In this document: in pieces, positions 1-11,104 of the stretch
How the letters are laid out: every line of letters begins with the position of its first letter
Numbering within the stretch: position 1 is the first letter of the stretch
From: Mobilicoccus caccae
GTDB taxonomy: Bacteria; Actinomycetota; Actinomycetes; Actinomycetales; Dermatophilaceae
Direction of reading: 5' to 3'
Assembly (NCBI RefSeq): GCF_030161635.1
Contig: NZ_BSUO01000001.1
Coordinates: 1,717,199-1,781,198 of the forward strand
DNA length: 64,000 nt
The notes under the pieces: generated by a model
What the model saw: only the letters and a program-made list of their open reading frames with translations
The model's database searches: none
What the model was told of the DNA's origin: nothing
Made by a program: the position numbers and the translations under genes

Positions 1-453
1 GCCAAGGACGAGGTGGCCGCCGCCGAGAACGTGGAGTTCGAGGCCAACCTCAAGGTCAAGGAGGAGCTGCTCGAGCAGGCCCGGGCCCTGTTGCCCGTCA
101 CCGACATCGAGGCCGCCAAGGCCAAGCTCCGCCCGATCCAGGAGAAGTGGGACGCCGCCGGCAAGGTGCCCCGCTCGGCCATGGAACGCATCGAGAAGGG
201 CATGCGCAAGGTCGAGCAGACCATCCGCGACGCCGAACAGCAGAAGTGGAAGCGCACCGACCCCGAGGTCGCCGCGCGCGCCCACAGCATGGTCACCCAG
301 CTCGAGGCGGCCGTGCAGTCCCTGCGTGAGAGCCTCGCCCAGGCCGAGGCCGGCGGCGACACCACGAAGATCGCCAAGGCCAAGGACGCCCTCGAGGCCC
401 GCGAGGCCTGGCTCGCCCAGGCCCGCTCCGGGCTGGAGGAGTTCGGCGGCTGA
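1..453 (+). CDS. DUF349 domain protein, 3' part only
   Basis: The open frame enters from the left edge and ends at TGA 451-453, so only the C-terminal 150 or so residues are seen. They are highly charged and helical (Glu/Lys/Ala rich, heptad-like spacing), with the alternating aromatic/basic pattern of DUF349 repeats such as a KWDAAG segment. DUF349 proteins are coiled-coil proteins of uncertain role. In actinobacteria a DUF349 gene next to rel is common, which agrees with the convergent rel gene that follows. The GTG at 13 is internal, not the true start. Confidence 0.8.
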   Translation, partial: AKDEVAAAENVEFEANLKVKEELLEQARALLPVTDIEAAKAKLRPIQEKWDAAGKVPRSAMERIEKGMRKVEQTIRDAEQQKWKRTDPEVAARAHSMVTQLEAAVQSLRESLAQAEAGGDTTKIAKAKDALEAREAWLAQARSGLEEFGG

Positions 454-483
454 GCGCCGTCACCACGTTCGGCAGCGGCCCGG

Positions 484-2850
484 TCAGGAGGCGTACTGGC
501 CGGGCTGCTGCTTGACCCCGGAGACGCGGTACACGTCGAAGACGCCGTCGATGCGGCGCACGGCCTTGATGACGTGTTCGAGGTGGCTCGGGTCGCCCAT
601 CTCGAAGGTGAACTTGGAGATGGCGAGCCGGTCACGGGAGGTCTGCACCGCGGCCGACAGGATGTTGACGTGGTGGTCGGACAGCACTCGGGTGATGTCC
701 GAGAGCAACCGGCTGCGGTCGAGGGCCTCGACCTGCAGTTGCACGAGGAACATGGTCGCCGCCGACGGCGACCACGACACCGTGACGAGCCGCTCGGGGT
801 GGGCTCGCAGACCGTCGGCGTTCGTGCAGTTGGTGCGGTGGACCGACACGTACCCGCCGCGCGTGGTGAAGCCCATGATCTCGTCGCCGGGCACCGGCGT
901 GCAGCACTTGGCGAGCTTGGTCTCCACGCCGGAGGTCTGTTCGACGACGACGCCGGTGTCGGTCTTGCGGCGGCGTCCGCGGCCGGGGAGCCCGGGCAGT
1001 GTCGCCTCGGCGAAGTCCTCCTCGGCGCCGTCCTCGCCGCCGTGTGCCGCGATGATCTTCTCCACGACGCTCTGCGCCGAGACGTTGTTCTCCCCCACCG
1101 CCGCGTACAGGGCGTCGATGTCGGGATAGCGGAGTTCGTCGGCGATCGCGCTGAGGGTGCCGGCGTTCATGATGCGCTGCAGCGGGAGGTTCTGCTTGCG
1201 CATCGCCTTGGCGATCTCCTCGCGCCCGACCTCGATGGCCTCCTCGCGGCGTTCCTTGGTGAACCACTGCCGGATCTTGTTGCGCGCCCGGGGACTCTTG
1301 ACGAAGGTCAGCCAGTCGCGCGAGGGGCCGGCGCCGTCGGCCTTGCTCGTGAGGATCTCGACGACGTCGCCGTTCTCGAGGCGCGACTCCAGCGGCACGA
1401 GCCGTCCGTTGACGCGGCCGCCGATGCAGTGGTGCCCGACCTCGGTGTGCACGGCGTAGGCGAAGTCGACCGGGGTCGACCCCAGCGGCAGCGCGATCAC
1501 CCCGCCCTTGGGCGTGAACGCGAACACCTCCTGGGCGTTGATCTCGAACCGCAGCGAATCGAGGAACTCCCCGGGGTCGGCGGTCTCCTTCTGCCAGTCG
1601 ACGAGTTGCCGCAGCCAGGCCATGTCGGTGGGGTCGCCCGAGGGCGGAGCCGCGACGGCGGGGGTGGCGACGGTGCCGCTGACCTCCTTGTACTTCCAGT
1701 GGGCGGCGACGCCGTACTCGGCGCGGCGGTGCATCGTGTGGGTGCGGATCTGGATCTCCACGGGCTTGCCGCCCGGCCCCACGACCGTCGTGTGCAACGA
1801 CTGGTACATGTTGAACTTGGGCATCGCGATGTAGTCCTTGAACCGCCCCGGCATGGGCTTCCATCGCGCGTGCATCGTGCCCAGCGCCGCGTAGCAGTCG
1901 CGCACCGAGTCGACGAGTACCCGGACGGCGACGAGGTCGTAGATGTCCTCGAAGTCGCGGCCGCGCACGATCATCTTCTGGTACACGGAGTAGTAGTGCT
2001 TGGGGCGGCCGGTGACGGTGGCCGTGATGCGGGCCGCCTTGAGGTCGTCGCCCACCTGCTTCTTGACCTGGGTGAGGTACTCCTCGCGCGCGGGCGCCCG
2101 CTCGGCCACCATGCGCACGATCTCGTCGTACACCTTGGGGTAGAGCGTGGCGAACGCGAGGTCCTCCAGCTCCCACTTGATCGTGTTCATGCCGAGTCGG
2201 TGCGCGAGCGGCGCGTAGATCTCGAGGGTCTCGCGGGCCTTCTTGGAGGCCGAGGACGCGGACACGTAACGCCAGGTGCGGGCGTTGTGCAACCGGTCGG
2301 CGAGCTTGATGACCAGGACGCGGATGTCGCGGGCCATGGCGATGACCATCTTGCGCACGGTCTCGGCCTGCGCCGCGTCGCCGTACTTGACCCGGTCGAG
2401 CTTGGTGACGCCGTCGACGAGCATCGCGATCTCGTCGCCGTACTCCTCACGCAGCGCGTCGAGGGCGTACCCGGTGTCCTCGACCGTGTCGTGCAACATG
2501 GCCGCGGCCAGGGTGGTCGGAGGCATGCCGAGCTCGGCGAGGATCGTCGTCACCGCGAGGGGATGCGTGATGTAGGGGTCGCCGTTCTTGCGCAGTTGCC
2601 CCTTGTGCCATTCCTCGGCTGTCTCGAACGCGCGCTCGATGACCGAGACGTCGGCCTTGGGGTGCGTGGCACGCACGGCCCGCAGCAGCGGCTCCAGCTC
2701 GGGGTGGGCGTAGTGCCGTGATCCGAGCCGCGCCAGGCGCGCCCGCATGCTGGCTCCGACCGAACTCCCGGTGGCCGGCGGTGGCGTCGAGGCAGGGGTA
2801 CGGGCGGGCGCATCTGCTGCTCCCGACTCCGGCTGACCCGTCACGCTCAT
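484..2850 (-). CDS. rel: Bifunctional (p)ppGpp synthetase/hydrolase Rel
   Basis: Makes and degrades the stringent-response alarmone (p)ppGpp in the cytoplasm. The 788-residue product has the full RSH order: an HD hydrolase domain (HD pair near residues 120-121 in MLHDTVED), a synthetase domain (about 290-390, with the FKDYIAMPK and YQSLHTT blocks), a TGS domain (about 455-505) and a C-terminal ACT domain (about 700 onward). The frame is open 47 codons further upstream, but that part is Arg-rich low-complexity sequence overlapping apt. The ATG at 2850, opening MSVTGQPES, lies 17 bp after the apt stop and is preferred. Probably cotranscribed with apt and secDF. Confidence 0.95.
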   Translation of the reverse strand: MSVTGQPESGAADAPARTPASTPPPATGSSVGASMRARLARLGSRHYAHPELEPLLRAVRATHPKADVSVIERAFETAEEWHKGQLRKNGDPYITHPLAVTTILAELGMPPTTLAAAMLHDTVEDTGYALDALREEYGDEIAMLVDGVTKLDRVKYGDAAQAETVRKMVIAMARDIRVLVIKLADRLHNARTWRYVSASSASKKARETLEIYAPLAHRLGMNTIKWELEDLAFATLYPKVYDEIVRMVAERAPAREEYLTQVKKQVGDDLKAARITATVTGRPKHYYSVYQKMIVRGRDFEDIYDLVAVRVLVDSVRDCYAALGTMHARWKPMPGRFKDYIAMPKFNMYQSLHTTVVGPGGKPVEIQIRTHTMHRRAEYGVAAHWKYKEVSGTVATPAVAAPPSGDPTDMAWLRQLVDWQKETADPGEFLDSLRFEINAQEVFAFTPKGGVIALPLGSTPVDFAYAVHTEVGHHCIGGRVNGRLVPLESRLENGDVVEILTSKADGAGPSRDWLTFVKSPRARNKIRQWFTKERREEAIEVGREEIAKAMRKQNLPLQRIMNAGTLSAIADELRYPDIDALYAAVGENNVSAQSVVEKIIAAHGGEDGAEEDFAEATLPGLPGRGRRRKTDTGVVVEQTSGVETKLAKCCTPVPGDEIMGFTTRGGYVSVHRTNCTNADGLRAHPERLVTVSWSPSAATMFLVQLQVEALDRSRLLSDITRVLSDHHVNILSAAVQTSRDRLAISKFTFEMGDPSHLEHVIKAVRRIDGVFDVYRVSGVKQQPGQYAS

Positions 2851-2867
2851 GCGGTTCAGTCTACGGG

Positions 2868-3401
2868 CTACACCTGCAGGAGTGCGTGCAGCGGACGTGC
2901 CCCGAGGGCCTCGCGGCCGCCCAGGGCGGCGATCTCGACGACGACGTCGACCCCGGCGACGACGCCACCCAACCGCTCGACGAGATCGCACGTCGCGGCC
3001 GCCGTGCCGCCCGTGGCCAGCACGTCGTCCATGACGAGAACGCGCGTGCCGGAGGTGAACGCGTCGGAGTGGATCTCGATGGTCGCGTGGCCGTATTCCA
3101 GCGCGTAGTTGGCGGACTCGGTCGCCGCGGGCAGCTTGCCCGCCTTGCGCACCGGCACGAACCCGACACCGAGGGCATAGGCCGTGGCCGCACCGATCAT
3201 GAAACCGCGGGCCTCGATGCCGACGACCACGTCGACGTCGCCCCGGAACCGGGCCACGACGTCCTCGACGACCGCCGCCAGGGCGTCATGATCGGCGAGC
3301 AGCGGGGTGAAGTCCTTGAAGACCACACCCCGTTCGGGGAAGTCCGGAATGTCCCGAAGTCGGGACGCGACGAGCGAGGCGAGGGATTCGGTCACGAGCA
3401 C
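2868..3401 (-). CDS. apt: Adenine phosphoribosyltransferase
   Basis: Salvages adenine with PRPP to give AMP in the cytoplasm. The 177-residue product has the usual length and ends of a short Apt. The N-terminal [13 protein letters not shown] segment is typical, and the PRPP-binding loop [13 protein letters not shown] lies at about residues 121-133. It sits between secF (12 bp upstream) and rel (17 bp downstream) on the same strand, the common actinobacterial secD-secF-apt-rel arrangement, so cotranscription is likely. It starts at ATG 3401. Confidence 0.95.
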   Translation of the reverse strand: MLVTESLASLVASRLRDIPDFPERGVVFKDFTPLLADHDALAAVVEDVVARFRGDVDVVVGIEARGFMIGAATAYALGVGFVPVRKAGKLPAATESANYALEYGHATIEIHSDAFTSGTRVLVMDDVLATGGTAAATCDLVERLGGVVAGVDVVVEIAALGGREALGARPLHALLQV

Positions 3402-3413
3402 CGACCCTACCGC

Positions 3414-4608
3414 CTACTTCTCGCCCTTCTTCTTCTGCTCGGAGGCCCGTTTGCGCTCGCCGCGCTGCGCCTTCTGGGCGTAAGGATGGATCGGTCGGCC
3501 GGTGGCCGTCACGTCTCCGTCGGTGGACACGACCGGCTTCTCGCCGACGGCGACCGCCGAGGAGCCACCGCTCGCCCCGACCGGCGCCTGGACGACACCC
3601 GTGGTGCCGGCGTCCTCCGCGTGTGTCGGTGCGGTCACGCGGTTGCGCTCCACCCGTTCGCGTAGGGCGACCACGGACTTCTCCCGGCGGCGCAGGTCCA
3701 CCAACAGGGGCGTGGCGATGCAGATCGAGGAGTAGGTGCCCACGGCGATACCGATGAACAGCGCCAGCGACAGGTCGCGCAGCGTGCCCGGTCCGATGAT
3801 GATCCAGGCCGGGATGAGGATGGCCGCCACCGGCAGCAACGCGACGACCGAGGTGTTGATCGAGCGGACCAGGGTCTGGTTGACAGCGAGGTTGCTCGCC
3901 TCGTCGTAGGTGAGATTCCCGCGTCTGAAGGCGTCGTCGGTGTTCTCACGCACCTTGTCGAAGACGACCACCGTGTCGTACATCGAATACCCGAGGATCG
4001 TGAGGAATCCGATCGCCGAGGCCGGGGTGACCTCGAAGCCCGCGAGGACGTAGATGCCCACGGTGAACACGATGTCGTGCACCAGCGCGACCAGGGCGGC
4101 CACCGCCATCTTCCACGTGCGGAAGTACAACGCCAGCACCACCGAGACGAGCACGAGGAACAGCAGCAGAGCCCGGATCGCGTCGTTGGTCACCGACGCA
4201 CCCCAGGAGGGGCCGATGACCGAGCTGGCGACGGTGTCGCCGGGTACACCGAACTCCTGGGCCAGACCGTCGCGTACATCGATCGCGCGACGGTCGTCGA
4301 ACCGTTCGGTCTGCACGCGCAGACCGTCGGCACCGACCCGCGTGACCGACGCCTGGTCGACCTTGCCGACCTCGCGGATGACGTCGGTGGCCCGCATCTC
4401 GAAGTTCTCGAGGTTGCTCACCCCCGGCACGCGGAAGTCCGAACCCCCGTGAACTCGATCCCGAGGTTGACCCCCGGATCGCCATGCCTCCGACCGTCAG
4501 CAGCAGCAACACGAGCGAGGCGGTGTACCACCGCTTGGCGCGACCGACGAAGTCGATCGAGCGCCGCCCGGTGTAGAGGTCGTTACCGAAGTCGCTGAAC
4601 CGGCTCAT
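3414..4608 (-). pseudogene. secF: Protein-export membrane protein SecF, frame broken as sequenced
   Basis: Partner of SecD in the proton-motive-force-driven step of Sec export. The N-terminus (ATG 4608, MSRFSDFGNDLYTGRRS, first membrane segment) and the rest of the protein (six-helix export domain, Lys-rich tail) lie in different frames. Two positions restore one protein: a five-base C run at 4471-4475 and another at 4444-4448 (plus strand) each need one more base, which recovers the SecF periplasmic motif GIEFTGGSDFRV. Two separate one-base losses in G/C runs inside an essential-type gene suggest consensus error. The start overlaps the secD stop (ATGA), as in intact operons. Confidence 0.85.
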
Positions 4609-6611
4609 GCGTCCCTCCTCGGGGTGGAGCCGACCTGGTCGGCATCGGCATCGGCCTCACCCACGCCGGAACCACCGGCTGTCGTGGACCCGTTGCGCTG
4701 CCCCGGGCGACCGAAGCGACCACGCCCCAGGTACCGGGAACGATCGACGCCCAGACTCTCGGCGGACAAGCCGGACATGGGGTGGCCCTCACCGAAGAAC
4801 GTGGTGCGGGTGAGGACCGTCAGCATCGGGAAGGTGAAGAGGAACGTGACGAGGAGGTCGATGATCGTCGTGAGCATGAGCATGAACGCGAAGCCCCGCA
4901 CGTTGCTCGCGGCGAGGATGTAGAGCACGAGGGCCGCGAGGAAGTTGACCGCGCCGGAGATGAGGATCGTCCGGCGGGCACGTCCCCACCCGGTGAGCAC
5001 GGCCGATCCGACCGCGCGCCCATCGCGGACCTCGTCGCGGACACGTTCGAAGTAGACGATGAACGAGTCGGCGGTCGTTCCGATCGCCACGATGGCACCG
5101 GTGACACCGGCCATCGTCAGGCGCAGGTTGTAGTGCCAGCCCAGCAGCGTGAGCAGCAGGTAGGTCACCAGCGCCACGAGCAGCAACGAGGCCGTGGTGA
5201 CGATGCCGAGCACGCGGTACTGCACGAAGAAGTAGACGATGACCAGGCCGAGTCCGATGAGACCGGCGATGATCCCGAGCTGGAGCTGGTCGGCGCCCAC
5301 GGTCGGGCTGATCTGCTCCGAGCTCTGCACGGTGAACGACATCGGCAGCGCACCGAACTTGAGCTGGTCGGCGAGCGCCTGCGCGCCATCGTTGTCGAAG
5401 TCGCCGCTGATGGCGGCCTGACCGTCGGGGATCGGGCCCTGGAAGTAGGGAGCCGAGACCACGCGGCCGTCGAGCACGGTGGCGAGCTGGTTGCGCGGCT
5501 CCTGCAGCCCGAGCATGTAGGTGCTGATGATGCGGTAGGGCTCGACCGCCTCACCCTTCATGCGCAGGTTGACCTGGTAGCCGGGCATCGGCTGACCCTG
5601 GTTGTTCGTGCGTGGTCCGGCGCTGGCGTCGGCGAGCTGGTCGCCGTCGATGACCGACGGGCCGAGCAGGTACTTGGCCGCACCCGAGGTGTCACAGGCG
5701 ACCGTCGCGAGATCGGGGTCGACCGCGGAGTCGCTCTCCTGCGGCTTCGTGCAGTCCAGGGCCTGGATCTGCTCGATGTACTGCGGCACCGACATCCACG
5801 CCTCGTTGGTGGCGTACTCGATGAGCTTCTGCGGGTCCTGACGATCGGCCGCCGTGATGCGGGTGAGCCCCGGAGCGACCTCCTCCAGCTTGGGCTGGTG
5901 CAGCAGGGCGGTCGGGTCCGAGGCCGGGGTCGTGGGCTCCGCGGCGGGCTCGGAGGCGGCCGGCGACTCCGTGCTCGTGGGGGTCGGGCTCGGGGTGGCG
6001 TCGACGGCCGGAGCACCGGCGCGGGTGAGCGCCTGGGGTGCGACGACGTCGGCCGTCGTGGTGGGGGCGGGCTCGGCCGGTGTGCCGGACGCCGTCGGGG
6101 ACCCGGTCGGCGTGGCGGCGGGGCTGGGCGATCCCGTCGGAGCGACGGTCTCGGTGGCATCGCCGGTCGGGGCCTCGGTGGGCTCGCCCGTGACGCCGGG
6201 CGTCGGCGCCGGCGCCTGCTGCGCGGGGAGCACCGCGAGCACGGGCCGGAAACGCATCTGCGACGACTGCCGCAGCGCCTCCTCCTGCTCGCGGTTCATC
6301 TCACCGGGCACGGCCACGACGACGTTGCTGCCCAGCGTGGCGACCTCGGCCTCGGCCACACCCTGGCCGTCGACGCGGGCGCGGATGATGTCGACCGCCT
6401 GGGCCAGTTGCTGCTCGTTGACGCTCTGTCCCTCACCCACCTGGGGCGCCAGCACCATCTGCGTGCCGCCCTCGAGGTCCAGACCCAGCTTGGGGGTCGG
6501 TTGACCCCCGCCCCACTGGACCGCCGAACCCACGGCGATCGCCAGGGCCAGCAGGATCGCGGCCATCGCGGCCAGGGATCGCCAGGCCGATCGGGTGTTC
6601 ACCTTGGCCAT
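4605..6611 (-). CDS. secD: Protein translocase subunit SecD
   Basis: SecD/SecF pull translocated protein across the membrane after SecA/SecYEG. The 668-residue product has an N-terminal membrane segment (about 12-32), the GLDLEGGTQMVL motif of the first periplasmic domain (about 43-54), and a C-terminal six-helix export domain with the TTADSFIVYFERVRDE segment. It is longer than usual because residues 130-235 are a Pro/Thr/Ser/Ala/Glu-rich linker without predicted structure, which occurs in actinobacterial SecD in varying length. It lies 2 bp after yajC and overlaps secF by 4 bp, so the three form one operon. Confidence 0.95.
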   Translation of the reverse strand: MAKVNTRSAWRSLAAMAAILLALAIAVGSAVQWGGGQPTPKLGLDLEGGTQMVLAPQVGEGQSVNEQQLAQAVDIIRARVDGQGVAEAEVATLGSNVVVAVPGEMNREQEEALRQSSQMRFRPVLAVLPAQQAPAPTPGVTGEPTEAPTGDATETVAPTGSPSPAATPTGSPTASGTPAEPAPTTTADVVAPQALTRAGAPAVDATPSPTPTSTESPAASEPAAEPTTPASDPTALLHQPKLEEVAPGLTRITAADRQDPQKLIEYATNEAWMSVPQYIEQIQALDCTKPQESDSAVDPDLATVACDTSGAAKYLLGPSVIDGDQLADASAGPRTNNQGQPMPGYQVNLRMKGEAVEPYRIISTYMLGLQEPRNQLATVLDGRVVSAPYFQGPIPDGQAAISGDFDNDGAQALADQLKFGALPMSFTVQSSEQISPTVGADQLQLGIIAGLIGLGLVIVYFFVQYRVLGIVTTASLLLVALVTYLLLTLLGWHYNLRLTMAGVTGAIVAIGTTADSFIVYFERVRDEVRDGRAVGSAVLTGWGRARRTILISGAVNFLAALVLYILAASNVRGFAFMLMLTTIIDLLVTFLFTFPMLTVLTRTTFFGEGHPMSGLSAESLGVDRSRYLGRGRFGRPGQRNGSTTAGGSGVGEADADADQVGSTPRRDA

Positions 6612-6613
6612 GC

Positions 6614-6988
6614 TCAGTCCTGTCGCGGAGTGTCGGGACGGTCCGAGCGGACGTCGTCCGTGGGTCCCGTCGTGTCCTCGTGCGTCGTGTCGTGCGTGGG
6701 ATCGGTGAGGCCGGTCGTGCCGAACGCCGGGACGTCGCTGGTGCGACCGGAGACCGTGCGGCGGTCGACGCGCACGACCACGCCGGGGCTGACCTCGAGG
6801 CCGAGCACGGGACCCTCGACGGAGACGAGCCGTCCGATGATCCCGCCCACGGTGAGTACCTCGTCACCGACGGCGAGGGACGCCTGCATCTGCGCCACCT
6901 CACGCTGGCGGCGGCGTTGGGAGACGATCATCCAGATCATCAGCGCCACCAGGAGCAGCAAGGGCAGCAGGCCGAGCAGTGAATCCAT
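6614..6988 (-). CDS. yajC: Preprotein translocase subunit YajC
   Basis: Small membrane accessory of SecDF. From ATG 6988 the 124-residue product begins MDSLLGLLP, has one hydrophobic helix (about residues 3-21), a basic QRRRQREVAQMQ stretch, and the YajC core VGDEVLTVGGIIGRLVSV. The C-terminal 35 residues are a Thr/Asp-rich tail without family signature. The frame is open upstream to 7054, but those residues are polar and would precede the membrane helix, so the internal ATG is chosen. It is followed after 2 bp by secD. Confidence 0.92.
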   Translation of the reverse strand: MDSLLGLLPLLLLVALMIWMIVSQRRRQREVAQMQASLAVGDEVLTVGGIIGRLVSVEGPVLGLEVSPGVVVRVDRRTVSGRTSDVPAFGTTGLTDPTHDTTHEDTTGPTDDVRSDRPDTPRQD

Positions 6989-7185
6989 CGAGATCCTCGT
7001 CGTCGTGGTGGGCACCCCGTCACGCGCGGCGCCCTCGGTCGAACCGGCGGGCACCCCCTCGCCTCACCAGACGGCCCTCCGATCAAGGAGCGCCTCATCG
7101 AGTTTAGGTGACGCTCATCGTCATACGCCAACACGCCGCGCGCATCGGGCGCGGGAGATCCCCGTCGCGCGCGTGTCCTCGCAGC

Positions 7186-8310
7186 TCAGTCGCCCTGCTG
7201 CGGCAGGGCCGGATCCTCGATCGGGAGCGCCTGTTGCAGGCCGGCAGCGGTGGAGGCGGGGGGCCGCAGACCGAGGTGTTCCCACGTGCGTGCCGTCGCC
7301 ATCCGGCCGCGCGGGGTGCGGAGCATGTACCCCTCGCGCACCAGGTACGGCTCGGCGACGGTCTCGACGGTGTCCGACTCCTCCCCCACGGCCACGGCGA
7401 GGGTGGACAACCCCACCGGTCCACCCGCGAAGCGGCTGCACAACGCCTCGAGCACGGCGCGGTCCAGCCGGTCGAGTCCGCGTTCGTCGACGTCGAACAG
7501 CGCGAGCGCGGCCTCCGCGGCGCCGAGGTCGACGATGTGGCTCCCGTGCACCTGCGCCCAGTCCCGCACCCGCCGCAGCAGACGGTTGGCGATGCGCGGT
7601 GTGCCCCGCGATCGGCGGGCGATCTCGTGGATGCCGGCCGCGTCCTCCTCGATGCCCAGCAGGCCCGCCGAGCGCACGAGGATCGTCTCCAGATCGCGGG
7701 TGTCGTAGAAGTCGAGGTGACCGGTGAACCCGAAGCGGTCACGCAACGGCGCGGGGAGCAGCCCGGCGCGGGTCGTCGCCCCGACGACCGTGAACGGCGC
7801 GAGCTCGAGCGGGATCGCCGTGGCCCCGGGCCCCTTGCCGACGATGATGTCGACGCGGAAGTCCTCCATGGCCAGGTAGAGCATCTCCTCGGCCGGGCGG
7901 CTCATGCGGTGGATCTCGTCGAGGAACAGCACCTCGCCCTCGGTGAGCGAGGACAGGATCGACGCGAGATCCCCGGCGTGCTGGATCGCGGGCCCGCTCG
8001 TGATGCGGATCGGCGCCTCGAGTTCGGCCGCGGTGATCATGGCCAGCGTCGTCTTGCCCAGGCCGGGCGGCCCGGACAGGAGGATGTGGTCCGGTGGGGC
8101 GCCGCGGCGACGGGCGGCCTCCAGCACGAGCGCCAGCTGCTCACGCACCCGCGGCTGTCCGGGGAACTCCGAGAGCCGCCGGGGTCGCAGTGCCGCCTCG
8201 ACGCGCTCCTCGTCCCCCTCGATCGACGGGTCGACGATGCGCGCGGTCGCGTCGTAGGAGCCGTCGGCGCACTCCGGCTCCGGGGAGGGGTCGACGTCCG
8301 GACCGGTCAT
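7186..8310 (-). CDS. ruvB: Holliday junction branch-migration helicase RuvB
   Basis: AAA+ motor that drives branch migration of Holliday junctions together with RuvA. The 374-residue product carries the Walker A motif GPPGLGKTT, the Walker B motif LFLDEIHRM, the sensor segment [19 protein letters not shown], and a C-terminal winged-helix domain. The start ATG at 8310 overlaps the ruvA stop in ATGA, giving the ruvC-ruvA-ruvB order with translational coupling. The N-terminal 25 residues before the [11 protein letters not shown] segment are variable and acidic, as often seen in actinobacteria. Confidence 0.96.
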   Translation of the reverse strand: MTGPDVDPSPEPECADGSYDATARIVDPSIEGDEERVEAALRPRRLSEFPGQPRVREQLALVLEAARRRGAPPDHILLSGPPGLGKTTLAMITAAELEAPIRITSGPAIQHAGDLASILSSLTEGEVLFLDEIHRMSRPAEEMLYLAMEDFRVDIIVGKGPGATAIPLELAPFTVVGATTRAGLLPAPLRDRFGFTGHLDFYDTRDLETILVRSAGLLGIEEDAAGIHEIARRSRGTPRIANRLLRRVRDWAQVHGSHIVDLGAAEAALALFDVDERGLDRLDRAVLEALCSRFAGGPVGLSTLAVAVGEESDTVETVAEPYLVREGYMLRTPRGRMATARTWEHLGLRPPASTAAGLQQALPIEDPALPQQGD

Positions 8311-8908
8311 CGGCCGAGCTCCCGCAGTGCCGCCTTGAGCAGGCCGGGCACGCCGGCGCCCTCACCCTCGCGGGCGATCGCGGCGTCGATGGCCGAATCC
8401 GCCTGCTTGGCGTTCCATCCCAGACCGACGAGCGCCTCGCGCACCGGGTCCCGCGTGGCATCGCCGGAGACCGGCACCGGCGCCGTAGCGCCCCCGCGCC
8501 CTGCGGCGGGGCCGCGATCTTGTCGCGCAACTCGAGCACGATGCGCTCGGCACCCTTCTTGCCGATGCCCGGCACCTTGGTCAGCGTGGCCACGTCACCG
8601 GAGGACACGGCCCGGCGCAACGTGTCCGGGGGAAGCACCGCGAGCATCGCCAGCGCCAGGCGCGGCCCGACCCCCGAGACGGTCTGCACCGTCTCGAACA
8701 GGTCGCGCTCGTCGCCGGATCCGAACCCGAACAACGTCAGGGAGTCCTCGCGCACCACGAGAGAGGTCGCGAGCGTCGCCTCCCGCCCGAGGTGGTGGGC
8801 CGCGGCCGTGGTCGGCGTCGTGAACACCGTGAACCCCACACCGCCGACCTCGAGGACCACCCGGTCCAGCCCGACGTGCCGCGTCGTGCCCGACAGACTG
8901 CTGATCAT
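8307..8908 (-). pseudogene. ruvA: Holliday junction DNA-binding subunit RuvA, frame broken as sequenced
   Basis: Tetrameric protein that holds the Holliday junction for RuvB. The start MISSLSG at 8908 overlaps the ruvC stop by 4 bp. Domain I and the paired helix-hairpin-helix region ([27 protein letters not shown]) are intact up to about residue 138. The frame then shifts: adding one base to the C run at 8491-8495 (plus strand) gives a normal linker and the RuvB-binding domain III ([12 protein letters not shown]) ending at TGA 8307, exactly overlapping ruvB. Without that base the frame runs antisense-like into ruvB. A consensus error is more likely than a mutation. Confidence 0.88.
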
Positions 8909-9444
8909 CGACGACCTCCCACACCCTGACGCCGGGCCGCCACGGCCACGGCCTCCTCGATCCGCGACCGCGCACCGCCACGCCACACGTGACACACCGC
9001 CAGCGCCAACGCGTCCGCCGCATCGGCCGGACGCGGCGCCTCGGTCAGCTTGAGGATGCGCGTGATCATCGACGTCACCTGCGCCTTGTCCGCCCGCCCG
9101 TTGCCCGTCACCGCGGCCTTGACCTCACTAGGGGTGTGCATCGCCAGAGGCAGACCCCGCCGCGCGGCCGCCAACATCGGGATCGCACTCGCCTGAGCCG
9201 TCCCCATGATCGTGCTCACATCGCCCCGCGCGAACACCCGCTCCACCGCGATCGCATCCGGCGAGTACTCCTCCACCCACCGCTCCAGCTCGACCTGCAA
9301 CGCCAACAGCCGCTCACCGATCCCGTCCGAGGCCGGCGTCCGCACGACCCCCACCGCCACCATCCGCAGCGGCCGGCCCATGCCCCCGTCGACGACACCC
9401 AGACCACACCTCGTCAACCCCGGGTCGACGCCCAACACGCGCAT
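8905..9444 (-). CDS. ruvC: Holliday junction resolvase RuvC
   Basis: Endonuclease that cuts Holliday junctions symmetrically. The 179-residue product has the RNase H-like opening [16 protein letters not shown] with the first catalytic Asp, the AVERVF segment with the catalytic Glu, and the closing [13 protein letters not shown] block with the last acidic residues. The start at 9444 is followed directly by the DPG motif, so the start is secure. It heads the ruvCAB operon; its stop overlaps ruvA. Confidence 0.95.
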   Translation of the reverse strand: MRVLGVDPGLTRCGLGVVDGGMGRPLRMVAVGVVRTPASDGIGERLLALQVELERWVEEYSPDAIAVERVFARGDVSTIMGTAQASAIPMLAAARRGLPLAMHTPSEVKAAVTGNGRADKAQVTSMITRILKLTEAPRPADAADALALAVCHVWRGGARSRIEEAVAVAARRQGVGGRR

Positions 9445-9541
9445 GCGTCACTCCCCTCGTCGATGGCGAACAGTTGTTCGATCGCCACTCTACGGGGACA
9501 CCCGGTGACAACCGGTCACGACATACCCGGGAGAGGAGACC

Positions 9542-10315
9542 TCAGTCCTGGTCCTCGTCCAGCTCGGCCGCGACCTCGTCGCTCACGTCCCCGTTCGCGT
9601 ACACGTTCTGCACGTCGTCGCTGTCCTCGAGGGCGTCGATGACCCGCATCATCTTGCGGGCGCCGTCGGCGTCGAGGGGGACGACGAGGTTGGGGACGAA
9701 CTCGGCCTCGGCGCTGTCGTAGTCGACGCCGGCCTCCTGCAGCGCGGTGCGGACCGCGACGAAGTCGGTGGCCTCCGACAGGATGCGGAAGCTGTCGCCG
9801 TAGTCCTCGACCTCCTCGGCGCCGGCGTCGAGCACGACCTCGAGGAGGGAGTCCTCGCCGATCTCGCCGTCCTTCTGCGCCTTGGGCACCATGACGACGC
9901 CCTTGCGGGCGAAGTTGTAGGAGACGCTGCCCGGGTCGGCCAGGTTTCCGCCGTTGCGGGTGAGGGCGACCCGGACCTCGGTGGCGGCGCGGTTGCGGTT
10001 GTCGGTGAGGCACTCGATGAGCACCGCGACACCACCGGGCGCGTAGCCCTCGTACATGATCGTCTGCCAGTCGGCGCCGCCGGCCTCGGCGCCGGAGCCG
10101 CGCTTGACGGCGCGGTCGATGTTGTCGTTGGGCACCGAGCTCTTCTTGGCCTTCTGGACGGCGTCGAAGAGGGTCGGGTTGCCGTTGATGTCACCGCCGC
10201 CGGTGCGGGCGGCGACCTCGATGTTCTTGATGAGCTTGGCGAAGAGTTTGCCGCGCTTGGCGTCGATCGCCGCCTTCTTGTGCTTGGTCGTCGCCCACTT
10301 GGAGTGACCGCTCAT
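9542..10315 (-). CDS. yebC: YebC/PmpR-family regulatory protein
   Basis: The 257-residue product begins [19 protein letters not shown], the invariant YebC opening, and contains [16 protein letters not shown] and the [19 protein letters not shown] block. Members act as DNA-binding regulators or as translation factors that help ribosomes on proline stretches; which applies here cannot be seen. The C-terminus ends in an acidic DEDQD tail. It lies between pdxT and ruvC in the usual actinobacterial order. Confidence 0.95.
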   Translation of the reverse strand: MSGHSKWATTKHKKAAIDAKRGKLFAKLIKNIEVAARTGGGDINGNPTLFDAVQKAKKSSVPNDNIDRAVKRGSGAEAGGADWQTIMYEGYAPGGVAVLIECLTDNRNRAATEVRVALTRNGGNLADPGSVSYNFARKGVVMVPKAQKDGEIGEDSLLEVVLDAGAEEVEDYGDSFRILSEATDFVAVRTALQEAGVDYDSAEAEFVPNLVVPLDADGARKMMRVIDALEDSDDVQNVYANGDVSDEVAAELDEDQD

Positions 10316-10475
10316 CGTGATCTCCCTGTCCGTCGCTGTGCGGTGTCGCGCCCTCGACCATCGGGGAGAACGCGTCTCGGGGTCGTCGTCCCCCGTGAAA
10401 CTCGTCGAAACCTCGTCGAATCCTAAGGGTCGGCTCCGCCTCCGTCGAAACCATGCCCGAAAGCGGGAGCGCCCG

Positions 10476-11072
10476 CTACCGCGTCATCCGCGCGAACATC
10501 TCGTGGAAACGCAGGTCCCCGGTGACCTCGGGGTGGAAGGAGGTCGCGAGTGCGCGTCCCTGACGGACCGCCACCGGCCGCGACCCGCCACCAAAGTCCA
10601 CCGACGCCAGCACCTCGACCCCGGCGCCGATCTCCTCGACCCACGGCGCCCGGATGAAGACCGCGTGCACCGGGGAGGTGAAGCGCGCGTCGGCCACCTC
10701 GAGATCCGCCTCGAAGGAGTCGACCTGACGCCCGAAGGCGTTGCGCCGGACCAGCATGTCGATGCCGCCCAGGGTGCGTTGGCCCCGGTGGGCCTCGACG
10801 AGGCGGTCGGCGAGCAGGATCATGCCCGCGCACGACCCGAACACCGGCAGGCCCGCGGCGATCCGGTCCGCGAGCGGCTCGAAGAGGCCGAAGGCCCGCA
10901 TGAGCTTGTCGATCGTCGTGGACTCGCCTCCCGGCAGGACGATCCCGTCGAGTGCGTCGAGTTCGGCCGGGCGACGCACGAGCACGGCCTCGGCGCCACA
11001 TGCCCTCAACGCGGCGGCGTGTTCACGTACATCACCCTGAACTGCGAGGACACCGATCCTGGGAGTGGTCAC
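10476..11072 (-). CDS. pdxT: Pyridoxal 5'-phosphate synthase glutaminase subunit PdxT
   Basis: Class I glutamine amidotransferase that supplies ammonia to PdxS. The 198-residue product has the LPGGESTT oxyanion/docking motif, the nucleophile Cys in [11 protein letters not shown], and the His-x-Glu pair in SFHPEV near the C-terminus. The start [18 protein letters not shown] is standard. A 111-residue gene of unknown role and a terminator-like hairpin separate it from pdxS, so the two subunits are not directly adjacent here. Confidence 0.95.
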   Translation of the reverse strand: MTTPRIGVLAVQGDVREHAAALRACGAEAVLVRRPAELDALDGIVLPGGESTTIDKLMRAFGLFEPLADRIAAGLPVFGSCAGMILLADRLVEAHRGQRTLGGIDMLVRRNAFGRQVDSFEADLEVADARFTSPVHAVFIRAPWVEEIGAGVEVLASVDFGGGSRPVAVRQGRALATSFHPEVTGDLRFHEMFARMTR

Positions 11073-11104
11073 GAGCGCGAAGACTACCCCTCACGCCGGA
11101 GCGC

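Noticed and set aside
484..2991. Longer start for rel at 2991
   Set aside because: The extra 47 residues are Arg-rich, overlap the end of apt and have no counterpart in the family; the ATG at 2850 fits the operon spacing.
4782..7727. Very long open frame antisense to secD and yajC (over 900 codons)
   Set aside because: It is a GC-driven shadow: Arg/Gly/Asp-rich, without domains, and covers genes with secure families on the other strand. The same holds for long frames opposite rel, EF-G2 and the methyltransferase region.
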